Shown: positions 8,099 through 15,560, counted from the stretch's first letter. The stretch is DNA of 21,660 bases from an uncultured Vogesella sp. (GCA_946479405.1 CAMLGD010000031.1:1-21660); one strand, 5' to 3'. Translations and numbers: made by a program. Notes: generated by a model not told the origin, from the sequence alone.

Positions 8099-8111
8099 TT
8101 GGCATAGCCAA
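8099..8111. promoter_or_regulatory. short dyad, possible LysR/MFS operator
   Basis: TTGGC-ATA-GCCAA is a perfect inverted repeat in the LysR-MFS divergent region, next to the LysR ribosome binding site. A TATAGT hexamer at 8134-8139 could be the -10 of the MFS promoter, but no -35 was found at the right distance. Confidence 0.3.
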
Positions 8112-8213
8112 TACCTGGCGTCAAACGCAACGATATAGTGCAAACCATGCGTCTTCCGCCATGTCAGGCCGCCGCCTATGCTGGCAGCAGTCATCTTGTG
8201 GAAAGGCCAGATC

Positions 8214-9659
8214 ATGTCAAACCCCCCGTCTACCGCGCATGCGGCCAACGTTGCCGCCACCGCTCCCCGGCTGGCCTTGCTCGGCCTGTCGCTGCCGCTG
8301 TTGCTGTCATCGCTGGCCACCAGCAGCGCCAATATTGCGCTGCCGACCCTGGCCGTGGCCTGGCAGGCATCGTTCCAGCAGGTGCAGTGGGTGGTGATCG
8401 GCTACCTGCTGGCCATCACCAGCCTGATTGTCAGCGTCGGGCGGCTGGGCGATCTGCTTGGCAGCCGCCGGCTGTTGCTGGGTGGCATCGCGCTGTTCAG
8501 CCTGGCGTCGCTGCTGTGCGCGCTGGCGCCGTCGCTGCCGCTGCTGATCGCCGCCCGCGTGCTGCAGGGTTTGGGCGCGGCGGTGATGATGGCGCTGACG
8601 CTGGCGTTTGTCGGCGAGCTGGTGCCAAAGGAAAACACCGGCAGCGTGATGGGGCTGCTGGGCACCACCTCGGCGGTGGGCACCGCGCTGGGGCCGTCGC
8701 TGGGCGGCGTGCTGATCGCCGCGCTGGGCTGGCGCGCCATCTTCCTGCTCAACGTGCCGCTGGGGCTGCTGGCGCTGTGGCTGGCGTGGCGCCACCTGCC
8801 GCGGGTTGGCCGCAAGCCGGCGCGGCAATGGCGGGATTTCGATCTTGCCGGCACCTTGCTGCTGGCTGCCAGTCTGGCCGGCTATGCACTGGCGCTGACG
8901 CTGGGACGCGGCCAGTTCGGCAGCCTCAACCTGGCGCTGCTGGCGGCGGCGCTGCTGGGTGGCGGGCTGTTTGTGTACACCGAGGCGCGGGTGGCATCGC
9001 CATTGCTGCAGCTGCGCTTGTTCCGCCAACCGGTGTTGCGTAGCAGCCTGCTCGGCAGCTTGCTGGTGTCCACCGTGCTGATGGCCACGCTGGTGGTGGG
9101 GCCGTTCTATCTGGCGCAGGCGCTGGGGCTGGATACCGGGACGGTGGGCATGGTGGTGGCGGTAGGGCCGCTGGTGGCGGCGCTGAGCGGGGTGCCGGCC
9201 GGACGGCTGGTCGACCGACTGGGCGCCGCTCGCATGGTGCTGCTGGCGCTGGCGGCCATCGCGCTGGCCTGCAGTCTGCTGGCGCTGTTGCCGCTGCGCT
9301 TCGGCGTGGCGGGTTATCTGCTGCCGATGGCGCTGCTGACCGGCGGCTATGCGCTGTTCCAGACCGCCAACAATACCCAGGCCATGGCCACTTTCGATGT
9401 GGCGCAGCGCGGCGTGATGTCCGGCATGCTCAATCTGGCGCGCAATCTGGGGCTGATCAGCGGTGCGGCGTTGATGGGGGCGGTATTTGCCGCCAGTGGC
9501 GGCGGCAGCGCCGCCAGCCCGGCGCTGGTGGCGCACGGGTTGCACACCACTTTTGCCGTGGCGCTGGCGCTGATCGTCCTGGCGTCGCTGTTAAGCGCCG
9601 CCGTGCGTTGGCGGCAGCCCGGGTTGGCCGCAGCGGCGGTCGACGGGCAGCAGCCGTAA
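8214..9659 (+). CDS. MFS drug/metabolite exporter, EmrB/QacA (DHA2) type
   Basis: 481 residues with about 13-14 hydrophobic segments, as expected for the 14-TM DHA2 group. MFS motif A is visible between TM2 and TM3 (GRLGDLLGSRRLLLGG, ~76-91). The antiporter motif C region is GLLGTTSAVGTALGPSLGGVLIAALGWRAIFLLNVPLG, typical of EmrB/QacA proteins. The start ATG 8214 is preceded by GGAAAGG; an in-frame ATG at 8178 lacks a good site. Known: members export drugs, dyes or metabolites in exchange for protons. The divergent LysR gene fits a substrate-inducible efflux pair. It contains three copies of the GTTGGCCGCA repeat in different codon frames. Its stop codon lies inside the 9653-9687 hairpin. Confidence 0.9.
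   Translation: MSNPPSTAHAANVAATAPRLALLGLSLPLLLSSLATSSANIALPTLAVAWQASFQQVQWVVIGYLLAITSLIVSVGRLGDLLGSRRLLLGGIALFSLASLLCALAPSLPLLIAARVLQGLGAAVMMALTLAFVGELVPKENTGSVMGLLGTTSAVGTALGPSLGGVLIAALGWRAIFLLNVPLGLLALWLAWRHLPRVGRKPARQWRDFDLAGTLLLAASLAGYALALTLGRGQFGSLNLALLAAALLGGGLFVYTEARVASPLLQLRLFRQPVLRSSLLGSLLVSTVLMATLVVGPFYLAQALGLDTGTVGMVVAVGPLVAALSGVPAGRLVDRLGAARMVLLALAAIALACSLLALLPLRFGVAGYLLPMALLTGGYALFQTANNTQAMATFDVAQRGVMSGMLNLARNLGLISGAALMGAVFAASGGGSAASPALVAHGLHTTFAVALALIVLASLLSAAVRWRQPGLAAAAVDGQQP
8240..8249 (-). repeat. GTTGGCCGCA repeat, copy in a coding region
   Basis: Reverse-strand copy in the MFS gene, read as GCG-GCC-AAC (Ala-Ala-Asn) within the N-terminal tail. Confidence 0.6.
8805..8814 (+). 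repeat. GTTGGCCGCA repeat, copy in a coding region
   Basis: In the MFS gene, read as GTT-GGC-CGC-A (Val-Gly-Arg), in a cytoplasmic loop (RVGRKP). Confidence 0.6.
9623..9632 (+). repeat. GTTGGCCGCA repeat, copy in a coding region
   Basis: Near the C-terminus of the MFS gene, read as TTG-GCC-GCA (Leu-Ala-Ala), 25 bases before the stop codon. Confidence 0.6.
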
Positions 9660-9687
9660 GCTGCGGCGGCCCGGGCGGGCTTACGGC
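9653..9687. terminator. hairpin containing both stop codons of convergent genes
   Basis: Arms GCCGTAAGC (9653-9661) and GCTTACGGC (9679-9687) are perfectly complementary around a GC-rich 17-base centre. The TAA of the MFS gene (9657-9659) and the TAA of the minus-strand TIM-barrel gene (9681-9683) lie within the arms. There is no U tract, so the termination mechanism is uncertain. Confidence 0.55.
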
Positions 9688-10535
9688 ATGGCGGCTGCCG
9701 GTGCGGTTACCTCCTGCCACAGCTGCTCGACGATCGCTTTCAGCTGCAGCGACTCCTGCCAGCGGTCGGTGATGTCCAGCCCGTCGGCGCCGGTGATGGC
9801 ATACGGCGCCGGCCCCAGCTCGCAGGTGAACGACAGCGTATCGTCCGCCGCCGCGCGGGCGCGCCAGCTATGCATGCCGTAGCGCCACCAGTGCTGGAAT
9901 TGCTGCAGCCACGGCTGGTGCTGGGCAAAGCGCAGCGGCACCTGCACCTGATGGCCGTTGGACACCCGGCCGTGAAAACCCCAACTGTGATCCAGAATGG
10001 TGTGCATCTGTTGCTGGTCTAGCGCCGCCGGCGGCAGCGGCAGTTCGCGCGCCACCACGTAGTGCGACAGGTCGGCCAGCAGCTTGAGGTTGGGCAGCTG
10101 CTGCAGCACGTCCAGCGTGAACAGCAGGTCGTTGGTCAGCCGGTAGCGGTGGGTTTCCACCAGCACCGGGAAGGTCACCTGCTCCGCCAGCCGCTGCCAG
10201 CCTTCCAGCACGCGGATCGCCTCGCGCAGCGTGCGCGGGCGCAGGTCGGCCTGGATGGTGATGTGGTGGCAGCCGAACTCGCTGCCCAGCTCCAGCGCCG
10301 GTTGCAGGCCGTCGATGTCGGTGGGGAATACCTGGCCTTCGGCCTGCAGGCCAAGTTCGCGGGCGCTGGCCGCCAGCCGCTGCACGTGGGCGCGCTGGTA
10401 GTAGTGGTCGGTAAAGCCGTCGAAGCCGGCGGCGGCCAGCTGCTGCAGGTTGTCCTCCACGCTGGCGGTGTGGCCGTGGGGATGGATGCGCTCCATCGCC
10501 CACATCGATTGAAAGATCAGCAACTGCTTAGACAC
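9681..10535 (-). CDS. TIM-barrel sugar isomerase/epimerase-like protein in the mocDEF operon
   Basis: 284 residues of the xylose-isomerase-like/AP-endonuclease-2 superfamily. Likely metal or acid-base residues follow the superfamily order: E127 (VLVETHR), D155 and H158 (LLADLSHYVV), H188/R190 (FHGRVSNGH) and E239 (FTCELGP). The start is GTG 10535 with a perfect AAGGAGT seven bases upstream. It overlaps the mocF stop by 8 bp, so the two are coupled. Known: superfamily members isomerise keto sugars, dehydrate inosose (IolE/MocC) or epimerise ketoses. It does not resemble IolE at its N-terminus, so I do not call it mocC. Fixed position behind an oxygenase set suggests it handles the demethylated or oxidised product (inference). 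No signal peptide. Confidence 0.8.
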   Translation of the reverse strand: MSKQLLIFQSMWAMERIHPHGHTASVEDNLQQLAAAGFDGFTDHYYQRAHVQRLAASARELGLQAEGQVFPTDIDGLQPALELGSEFGCHHITIQADLRPRTLREAIRVLEGWQRLAEQVTFPVLVETHRYRLTNDLLFTLDVLQQLPNLKLLADLSHYVVARELPLPPAALDQQQMHTILDHSWGFHGRVSNGHQVQVPLRFAQHQPWLQQFQHWWRYGMHSWRARAAADDTLSFTCELGPAPYAITGADGLDITDRWQESLQLKAIVEQLWQEVTAPAAAMP

Positions 10536-11775
10536 TGGCCACTCCTTTGAGCAGGGATTTCAGACTGCTGGCCGGGTCGGCCAGCGCGGCGGCGGGCAAC
10601 GGCTTGCCGCTGCGGATCAGCATCTCCGCCAGCTTGATGTCGCGGGCGATGCTGTTGCCGGCGCCCCAGCCGCAGGCGCCCTGCAGCCGCTCCGCCGCAT
10701 CGAGGTAGAGCAGCAACACGCCATCATCCGGCAGCGGGCGGGTCACACAGTTGGCCGCAGCCTGCAGCTGGCCGGCCAGTTGCAGGCTGTGGTCAAACTG
10801 GTCGGACCAGAACCACGGCAGCGCGGCATAGTCGTCGTCGGCGCCCAGCAGGCTGCGCGCCACGTGGCGGCCCTGTTCCTCGGCATTGCGCCAGGTTTCC
10901 AGCCGCTGCGGCTGGCCGCTGACGGGGCAGGGAAACTCGCAGGCATCGCCCACCGCGTAGATGTGCGCATCGCTGGTGCGCAGCCGGGTATCGACGCGGA
11001 TGCCGTTGCCCACCGCCAGCCCGGCGGCGGCGGCCAGCTCGGTGTTGGGCTGGATGCCGATACCCACTACCACCGTGTCGCAGGCCAGCAGCTGGCCATC
11101 AGCCAGCTCTACCGCGCTGACGCAGCCTTCGCCGCGAAAGGCCGCGATCTGGCAGCCAAGGCGCACTTCCACCCCGCGCGCCCGGTGCAGCGCCAGCAGC
11201 TTGGCGGAAATCAGCGGCGGCAGCGCGCGTGCGGCCAACCTGTCGCCGGCTTCCAGCACCGTCACCGCGCAGCCCAGCTGCCGCGCGCTGGCGGCCACTT
11301 CCAGGCCGATGAAACCGCCGCCCACCACCACCAGCCGCTGCCCGGCGTGCAGCCGTGGCCGCAGTGCGGCGGCGTCGTCCAGTGTGCGCAGCAGCTGCAC
11401 GCCGGCCAGATCGGCACCCGGCAAGCAGGCCTGGCGCGCACGGCCACCGGTGGCCAGCAGCAGCTTGTGATAGGGCAGCGTGCGGCCATCATGCAGGGTG
11501 ATCTGGCGCTTGGCCGGGGCAATGGCGCTGACACGGGTGGCGCTCAGCCGCTCGATGGCCAGCGTCTGGTACTGCTCGGCGCTGCCGATGTGGCAGGCGT
11601 CCGCCGGCTGGCTGTCCAGCAGCAGTTGCTTGGACAGCGCCGGACGTTCATACGGCAGGTGCGGCTCGTCGCCGATCAGCAGCAGCGGCCCGGCGTAACC
11701 CTGTTCGCGCAGGGCCAGTGCCGCGCGGCCGCCGGCATGGCCGGCGCCGACGATGATGATGGGGGCGGTATGCAT
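10528..11775 (-). CDS. mocF: NAD(P)H-dependent ferredoxin reductase of the MocDEF oxygenase (MocF-like)
   Basis: 415 residues of the rhodocoxin/putidaredoxin-reductase class. The FAD-binding motif is IIIVGAGHAGGRAAL (6-20), the NAD(P)-binding motif is LVVVGGGFIGLEVAASARQLG (148-168), and the second FAD motif is IYAVGDACEF (272-281). A C-terminal reductase domain follows (WFWSDQFDHSLQLAGQL). Known: such enzymes move electrons from NAD(P)H to a small [2Fe-2S] ferredoxin, here the Rieske protein encoded 13 bp upstream. In R. leguminosarum mocF has this role in rhizopine catabolism with mocD and mocE. The gene order D-E-F is conserved here. ATG 11775 follows GGAGCC. The substrate specificity of the system lies with MocD, not this protein. 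Confidence 0.85.
   Translation of the reverse strand: MHTAPIIIVGAGHAGGRAALALREQGYAGPLLLIGDEPHLPYERPALSKQLLLDSQPADACHIGSAEQYQTLAIERLSATRVSAIAPAKRQITLHDGRTLPYHKLLLATGGRARQACLPGADLAGVQLLRTLDDAAALRPRLHAGQRLVVVGGGFIGLEVAASARQLGCAVTVLEAGDRLAARALPPLISAKLLALHRARGVEVRLGCQIAAFRGEGCVSAVELADGQLLACDTVVVGIGIQPNTELAAAAGLAVGNGIRVDTRLRTSDAHIYAVGDACEFPCPVSGQPQRLETWRNAEEQGRHVARSLLGADDDYAALPWFWSDQFDHSLQLAGQLQAAANCVTRPLPDDGVLLLYLDAAERLQGACGWGAGNSIARDIKLAEMLIRSGKPLPAAALADPASSLKSLLKGVASV
10750..10759 (+). repeat. GTTGGCCGCA repeat, copy in a coding region
   Basis: Within mocF, whose codons on the minus strand read GCG-GCC-AAC (Ala-Ala-Asn). Confidence 0.6.
11230..11239 (-). repeat. GTTGGCCGCA repeat, copy in a coding region
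   Basis: Within mocF, read as TTG-GCC-GCA (Leu-Ala-Ala) on the minus strand. Confidence 0.6.
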
Positions 11776-11788
11776 GGCGCGGCTCCGT

Positions 11789-12109
11789 TCAGGCGTCGGC
11801 CAGCGCGATCCACACCTGGCCGCCTTCCAGCTTTACCGGGTAGGTCTGCAGGTTCACGCACACCGGCGCGCCCAGCGCCTTGCCGCTGCGGTAGTCGAAG
11901 CGGCCGTTGTGCTTGGGGCACTCGATGATGTGGTCCATCACCAGGCCGTCGGCCAGGTGCACCTTCTCGTGGGTGCAGGTGCCGGCGGTGGCGTAGAACT
12001 GGTCATCCGGCGCGCGGTAGATGGCATAGGTGCGGCCGGCATGGTCGAAGCGCAGCACGTCTTCCTGCTCGATGTCGTCGACATCACAGGCGTTGATCCA
12101 TTGGCTCAT
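11789..12109 (-). CDS. mocE: MocE-family Rieske [2Fe-2S] ferredoxin
   Basis: 106 residues, almost only a Rieske domain. The cluster ligands are C45-T-H47 and C64-P-K-H67 (CTHEKVHLADG...IIECPKHNGRFD), the C-x-H...C-x2-H pattern of oxygenase-type Rieske ferredoxins. ATG 12109 is preceded by GAGGAGCC; an upstream extension in the same frame is low-complexity and unlikely. Known: MocE carries electrons from the MocF reductase to the MocD oxygenase in rhizopine demethylation. NirD-like or dioxygenase ferredoxins look similar, but the neighbours decide in favour of MocE. It is cytoplasmic and soluble. The 13-bp gap to mocF and 55-bp gap from mocD indicate one transcript. Confidence 0.88.
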   Translation of the reverse strand: MSQWINACDVDDIEQEDVLRFDHAGRTYAIYRAPDDQFYATAGTCTHEKVHLADGLVMDHIIECPKHNGRFDYRSGKALGAPVCVNLQTYPVKLEGGQVWIALADA

Positions 12110-12164
12110 GATGGGGCTCCTCGGTGTGGGCGTCGCCAGCGCTGGCCGGCGCGGTTGTCTGGGT

Positions 12165-13250
12165 TCAGGCGTAGCTGCGGACGGCTTCAGGGTTGGCCGC
12201 AACGTTGTGGCTGGCCGGCAGTGGCGGCAGCTGGCGCGGGATGGTGTAGCCGGGGTCGCTGCGCTGGCGCCACAGCGCCGGGATGATCTCGCGGTAGGCG
12301 TGCAGCAGGCCGGGGTGGGCCGGCGGGCACTGGTCCTGGATCAGCGCGTGCAGCCGGGGCAGGTTGTAGAACGGCACCATCGGGAACATGTGGTGCTCCA
12401 CGTGGTAGTTCATCTTCATGTACAGGAAGGCAAACAGCGGGTTGAAGATTACGGTGCGGGTGTTCAGGCGGTGGTCCAGCACGTTCTCGGCCAGGCCGGC
12501 GTGCTGGGTGATGTTGAACACCTGGGTGAGCGGCGAGCCGTAGAAGCGCGGCAGCACCACGAACAGCGCCGGCAGGATGCTGCCGCTGTAGACGCAGGCG
12601 GCGATGGTGGCGGCAAAGATCAGGGTGTGCACCTGGCTGGAGCGGATCATGCGGCCGATTTCCGACGCCGGCACGAAGGAGCGGGTGGCGCTGCTCACGC
12701 TGCCAAAGGCGTGGCGCACGGTGCGGGCCAGCTCGATGCTGCCGGACTTCAGGAAGAAGAAATCGGCAAACAGCCCGGCCAGGCCAATGGGGCGCGGAAA
12801 GGCGATTTCGCGGTCGTTGCCGACGATGATGGTGTCGGTGTGGTGGCGGGCGTGGCTCCAGCGCCAGAACACGGTTTCATGTAGCGCCAGGAAGGAGGTG
12901 AGCTGGAAGAAGAAGGTGTTCAGCCAGCCGGTGCGAAACGGCGTGCCGTGCGACAGCTCGTGCGAGCCGTGCTCGCCGGCGGCATACAGCAGGCCGTACA
13001 GCAGGAAGGCCGGCACCGCCCACGGCGTGCCCCAGGCGTGGTAGGCCAGCACGCCGCTGCCGATCAAGAGCGCCAGCCAGCTGCCCAGGTATTTCAGCGC
13101 CTGCCAGTCGCTGCGCTGCATCAGCTGTTTCATGGTCTTGCGGTCCACCGTGCAGGCAAACCACTGTGCCGATACCAGGCCGCGTGCGGCAGCCTGCTGG
13201 CCGCAGGGACCATCGAGACTGTAGTCCCGGATTTGCTTGTTATCCATCAT
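12165..13250 (-). CDS. mocD: membrane fatty-acid-desaturase-type oxygenase, MocD-like
   Basis: 361 residues with the eight-histidine di-iron pattern of the membrane desaturase/hydroxylase family: H94-G-S-H97-E-L-S-H101, H133-A-R-H136-H137, and H283-V-E-H286-H287, plus H250 (ITQHAGL). Hydrophobic segments at ~55-90, ~112-125 and ~205-235 anchor it in the inner membrane. Known: rhizobial MocD is such a protein and, with MocE and MocF, is proposed to demethylate 3-O-methyl-scyllo-inosamine. Gene order and partners match, so oxidative O- or N-demethylation or hydroxylation of a cyclitol-type substrate is the best inference. A true lipid desaturase is less likely given the neighbours. The start ATGATG at 13250/13247 lies behind GGAGA, which overlaps an operator-like half-site at 13251-13262. 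Confidence 0.82.
   Translation of the reverse strand: MMDNKQIRDYSLDGPCGQQAAARGLVSAQWFACTVDRKTMKQLMQRSDWQALKYLGSWLALLIGSGVLAYHAWGTPWAVPAFLLYGLLYAAGEHGSHELSHGTPFRTGWLNTFFFQLTSFLALHETVFWRWSHARHHTDTIIVGNDREIAFPRPIGLAGLFADFFFLKSGSIELARTVRHAFGSVSSATRSFVPASEIGRMIRSSQVHTLIFAATIAACVYSGSILPALFVVLPRFYGSPLTQVFNITQHAGLAENVLDHRLNTRTVIFNPLFAFLYMKMNYHVEHHMFPMVPFYNLPRLHALIQDQCPPAHPGLLHAYREIIPALWRQRSDPGYTIPRQLPPLPASHNVAANPEAVRSYA
12192..12201 (+). repeat. GTTGGCCGCA repeat, copy in a coding region
   Basis: Near the 3' end of mocD, whose minus-strand codons read GCG-GCC-AAC (Ala-Ala-Asn). Confidence 0.6.
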
Positions 13251-13262
13251 TTTCTATCATTC
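13251..13262 (-). promoter_or_regulatory. GAATGATAGAAA operator-like half-site at the mocD start
   Basis: Reads GAATGATAGAAA on the minus strand, identical to 13413-13424 on the plus strand. It sits between the mocD Shine-Dalgarno (GGAGA) and its ATG. Probable binding site of the adjacent LacI regulator (inference). Confidence 0.5.
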
Positions 13263-13335
13263 TCCGATGTGTGGTGTCGTGATGCGCCTGCTGGCGGTTG
13301 CTTGTTGGCAATCAAGTGGCTGCAGGGTGTAATCG

Positions 13336-13363
13336 AGTATAATCAGCTAGCGCCAGCGTACAA
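13336..13363 (-). promoter_or_regulatory. candidate sigma-70 promoter for mocDEF
   Basis: On the minus strand, TTGTAC (13363-13358) and TATACT (13341-13336) are separated by 16 bases. They point to mocD and would give a leader of about 80 bases carrying the GATAGAAA half-site. Confidence 0.5.
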
Positions 13364-13412
13364 TCCGGCTGCCTCACTTGGCATCAATAGCTCTCATTGG
13401 TTGCTGGAAAGT

Positions 13413-13430
13413 GAATGATAGAAACTATCA
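13413..13430 (+). promoter_or_regulatory. TGATAG-AAA-CTATCA operator upstream of the LacI regulator gene
   Basis: A perfect inverted repeat TGATAGAAACTATCA (13416-13430). Its left part, GAATGATAGAAA, is repeated in inverted orientation at the mocD start, 151 bp away. It lies just before the LacI ribosome binding site, suggesting autoregulation and joint control of the divergent genes, possibly with looping (inference). Confidence 0.6.
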
Positions 13431-13445
13431 AGACAAGGCAAGAAA

Positions 13446-14471
13446 ATGGGACCGACAATGACGGATGTGGCCCGCGAGGCCGGGGTGGGGGTAGCCACGG
13501 TGGACCGGGTGATCAACAAGCGCGCCAGCGTCAGCCAGGAGACGGCGGAGCGGGTGCTGGCGGCGGCCGAGAAGCTGGGCTTTCGCCGCACCGGGCTGAT
13601 CCGCGATCGCATCGACGAGCGCACCGCCGGCTACCGGCTGGGCTTTATCCTGCAAAAGAGCAGCACCCATTTCTACAGCGAGCTGGGCAGCGTGCTGGAG
13701 GCGGCAACCCGGACGCAGATGCAGCCGGCGGGCAAGGCGCTGGTGGCGTTTCTGGACGAGCTGACGCCGGAACACGTGGTGGCCAAGCTGTACGAGCTGA
13801 GCAGGAAGGTGGACGCCATTGCGCTGGTGGCGGCCGATCACCCGCTGGTCAGCCAGGCCATCGACGACATCAGCGCGCGCGGCATCCCGGTGTTCGCGCT
13901 GATTTCCGATCTCACCGCCGACAGCTGCAGCGGCTATGTCGGCATCGACCACCGCAAGGTTGGCCGCACCGCGGCGTGGGCGATTGCCGAGCTGGCGCCG
14001 GCGCCGGGCAAGGTGGGGGTGATCGTCGGCAGCCACCGCTACCTGTGCCAGGAGCAGAGCGAGATGAGTTTCCGTTCCTACTTCCGCGAGTTTGCGCCGC
14101 AGTTCCAGCTGCTGGACACGCTGATCAGCCTGGAGGACATCCACCTGGCGCAGACGGCGACGCTGGAGTTGCTGAAGCAGCACCCGGACCTGACCGGTAT
14201 CTATATCGCCGGCGGCGGTATCGAGGGCGTGTTGCAGGCGCTGAAGGACGGCAAACCGCCGCCGGGGCTGGTGACGGTGTGCCTGGATCTGACCGCGGTG
14301 ACGCGGCAGGCGCTGATCGAGCGCCGCGTCAACATGGTGCTGTCGCACCCGCAAGAGTGGCTGGCCAGCCGGCTGGTGGAGGTGATGGTGGCGGCGATTC
14401 AGAGCAAGGCCACTCGTGGCTCACTGCAGAGCAGCCTGCCGTTCATCACCTATACCCCGGCCAACGTGTAG
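13446..14471 (+). CDS. LacI-family regulator divergent to mocDEF
   Basis: 341 residues. The LacI HTH and hinge are at ~5-50 (MTDVAREAGVGVATVDRVINKRASVSQETAERVLAAAEKLGFR). The effector domain is a periplasmic-binding fold (YRLGFILQKSSTHFYSELGSVLEAATRTQM, GIPVFALISDLTADSCSGYVGIDHRKVGRTAAWAI). ATSTVDRV-type recognition helices and this ligand domain are typical of LacI proteins controlling sugar or polyol uptake. ATG 13446 follows AAGGCAAG. The gene is divergent from mocD, and a GATAGAAA-type site flanks both starts. Known rhizobial moc genes instead use MocR, a GntR-type regulator, so the control here differs. Ligand presumably the cyclitol substrate or a product (inference). Confidence 0.88.
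   Translation: MGPTMTDVAREAGVGVATVDRVINKRASVSQETAERVLAAAEKLGFRRTGLIRDRIDERTAGYRLGFILQKSSTHFYSELGSVLEAATRTQMQPAGKALVAFLDELTPEHVVAKLYELSRKVDAIALVAADHPLVSQAIDDISARGIPVFALISDLTADSCSGYVGIDHRKVGRTAAWAIAELAPAPGKVGVIVGSHRYLCQEQSEMSFRSYFREFAPQFQLLDTLISLEDIHLAQTATLELLKQHPDLTGIYIAGGGIEGVLQALKDGKPPPGLVTVCLDLTAVTRQALIERRVNMVLSHPQEWLASRLVEVMVAAIQSKATRGSLQSSLPFITYTPANV
13956..13968 (+). repeat. AAGGTTGGCCGCA repeat, the only long-form coding copy
   Basis: Exact 13-base form inside the LacI gene at 13446, read as AAG-GTT-GGC-CGC-A (Lys-Val-Gly-Arg). Confidence 0.7.
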
Positions 14472-14477
14472 CGGCGC

Positions 14478-15479
14478 TTAGGTCGAGCCGCGGATCAGCA
14501 GCTCGCCCGGCAGGTTGAGCGACTGCGGCGGCAGTTCGCCTTTCAGCATGCGGACAAGCGCCGCCACCATCTGCGGCAGCGGCTGGCGGTAGCTGGTGAG
14601 GTTGAACGATGGCGATGCGGCCAACTCGTCGCCGTCGTAGCCGACAATGGCCAGATCCTGCGGCACGCGCAGGCCGAACTCGTGGCGCGCGGTTTCGATG
14701 GCGCCAATGGCCAGCGCGTCGTTTTCGCACATCAGCACGTCGATGCGTTCACCTGCCGCCGTAGCCTGCAGGTAATCGCGCAACACCTGCGCCGCGGCAT
14801 GGCGGTCGTAGCTGCCGGCGTGCAGCTCCGGCACCGCATGGCCGCTTTGCTGCTGCCAGAAGGCGGAAAAATGCAGCTGCCGCCCCAGCGCGGTAGACAG
14901 CGAGCGCGGCCCGGACATGAAGCCGGGCCGGCGGTAGCCGCGCTGCCACAGATGCTGGTTGATTGCCGCCATCGACACCCGCGCATCGCAGGACACCGCC
15001 GGAATGTGCGCGATAGTGCTTTCCCGCGCCAGCACGTACAGCGGCGGGCGCGAGGCCGGCAGCGCCTGCTCGTTCAGCGCCTCGTCCTTGAAGTCGGTGC
15101 CGACCAGGATTACCGCGTCCACCTGGCGCTGGTCGGCGTCCAGAATGGCGGACAGGTGATCGAAATGCTGGTTGATGTTGATCAGCACCGCGGCCATCTG
15201 CTCGGCCTGTAGCGCCTGGGTCAGCACCTCCAGCACCGGCAGCTTGTAGGGGTTGGCAAAGTCGTCGACCAGGATCGCCACCAGATTGGTGGTCTTGGTG
15301 GCCAGGCTGCGTGCCAGCAGGTTGGGGCGGTAGCCCAGCTTGGCGGCTTCCTGCAGTACGCGTTCGCGGCTGTGTTCGGCGATGGAGGCGCCGGGGGTAA
15401 AGGCACGGGTGACCGTCCATTTCGACACCCCGGCGGCACGGGCCACATCGGCGGCGGTGGCGCGGCTGGATTTGCTCAT
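14478..15479 (-). CDS. LacI-family regulator next to the isomerase-dehydrogenase-mocB operon
   Basis: 333 residues. HTH at ~7-53 (ATAADVARAAGVSKWTVTRAFTPGASIAEHSRERVLQEAAKLGYRPN), then the LacI linker NLLARSLATKTTNLVAILVDDFANPY and a PBP-like core ending FNLTSYRQPLPQMVAALVRMLKG. ATG 15479 has AAGGAAG upstream. It converges on the other LacI gene with six bases between stop codons and is divergent from the operon starting at 15827. Three near-identical TTGCAACCGGTTGCAA-type sites lie in the intervening region. LacI-family proteins bind palindromes with a central CG, often CCGG or ACGT, which fits. Likely represses that operon until an inositol-like inducer appears (inference). The two LacI proteins differ clearly in recognition helix. 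Confidence 0.88.
   Translation of the reverse strand: MSKSSRATAADVARAAGVSKWTVTRAFTPGASIAEHSRERVLQEAAKLGYRPNLLARSLATKTTNLVAILVDDFANPYKLPVLEVLTQALQAEQMAAVLININQHFDHLSAILDADQRQVDAVILVGTDFKDEALNEQALPASRPPLYVLARESTIAHIPAVSCDARVSMAAINQHLWQRGYRRPGFMSGPRSLSTALGRQLHFSAFWQQQSGHAVPELHAGSYDRHAAAQVLRDYLQATAAGERIDVLMCENDALAIGAIETARHEFGLRVPQDLAIVGYDGDELAASPSFNLTSYRQPLPQMVAALVRMLKGELPPQSLNLPGELLIRGST
14616..14625 (-). repeat. GTTGGCCGCA repeat, copy in a coding region
   Basis: Within the second LacI gene, read as TTG-GCC-GCA (Leu-Ala-Ala) on the minus strand. The next copy is 3.4 kb away. Confidence 0.6.
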
Positions 15480-15532
15480 GTTGCTTCCTTGAAATTTATT
15501 TTCCGATTGTAATTTTAAAAGAAAATTATTTC

Positions 15533-15560
15533 TTGACTTCGTACCGAAGCGGCTACTAAT
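15533..15560 (+). promoter_or_regulatory. candidate promoter of the isomerase-dehydrogenase-mocB operon
   Basis: TTGACT (15533-15538) and ACTAAT (15555-15560) with 16 bases between. The expected transcription start falls at about 15567-15570, where the first operator begins, the classical placement for LacI repression. The leader would be about 260 bases. Confidence 0.5.

Noticed and set aside
13239..13258. Possible six-codon leader peptide starting at ATG 13258 on the minus strand before mocD
   Set aside because: It arises only because the operator-like site contains ATG; no attenuator structure or repeated codons.
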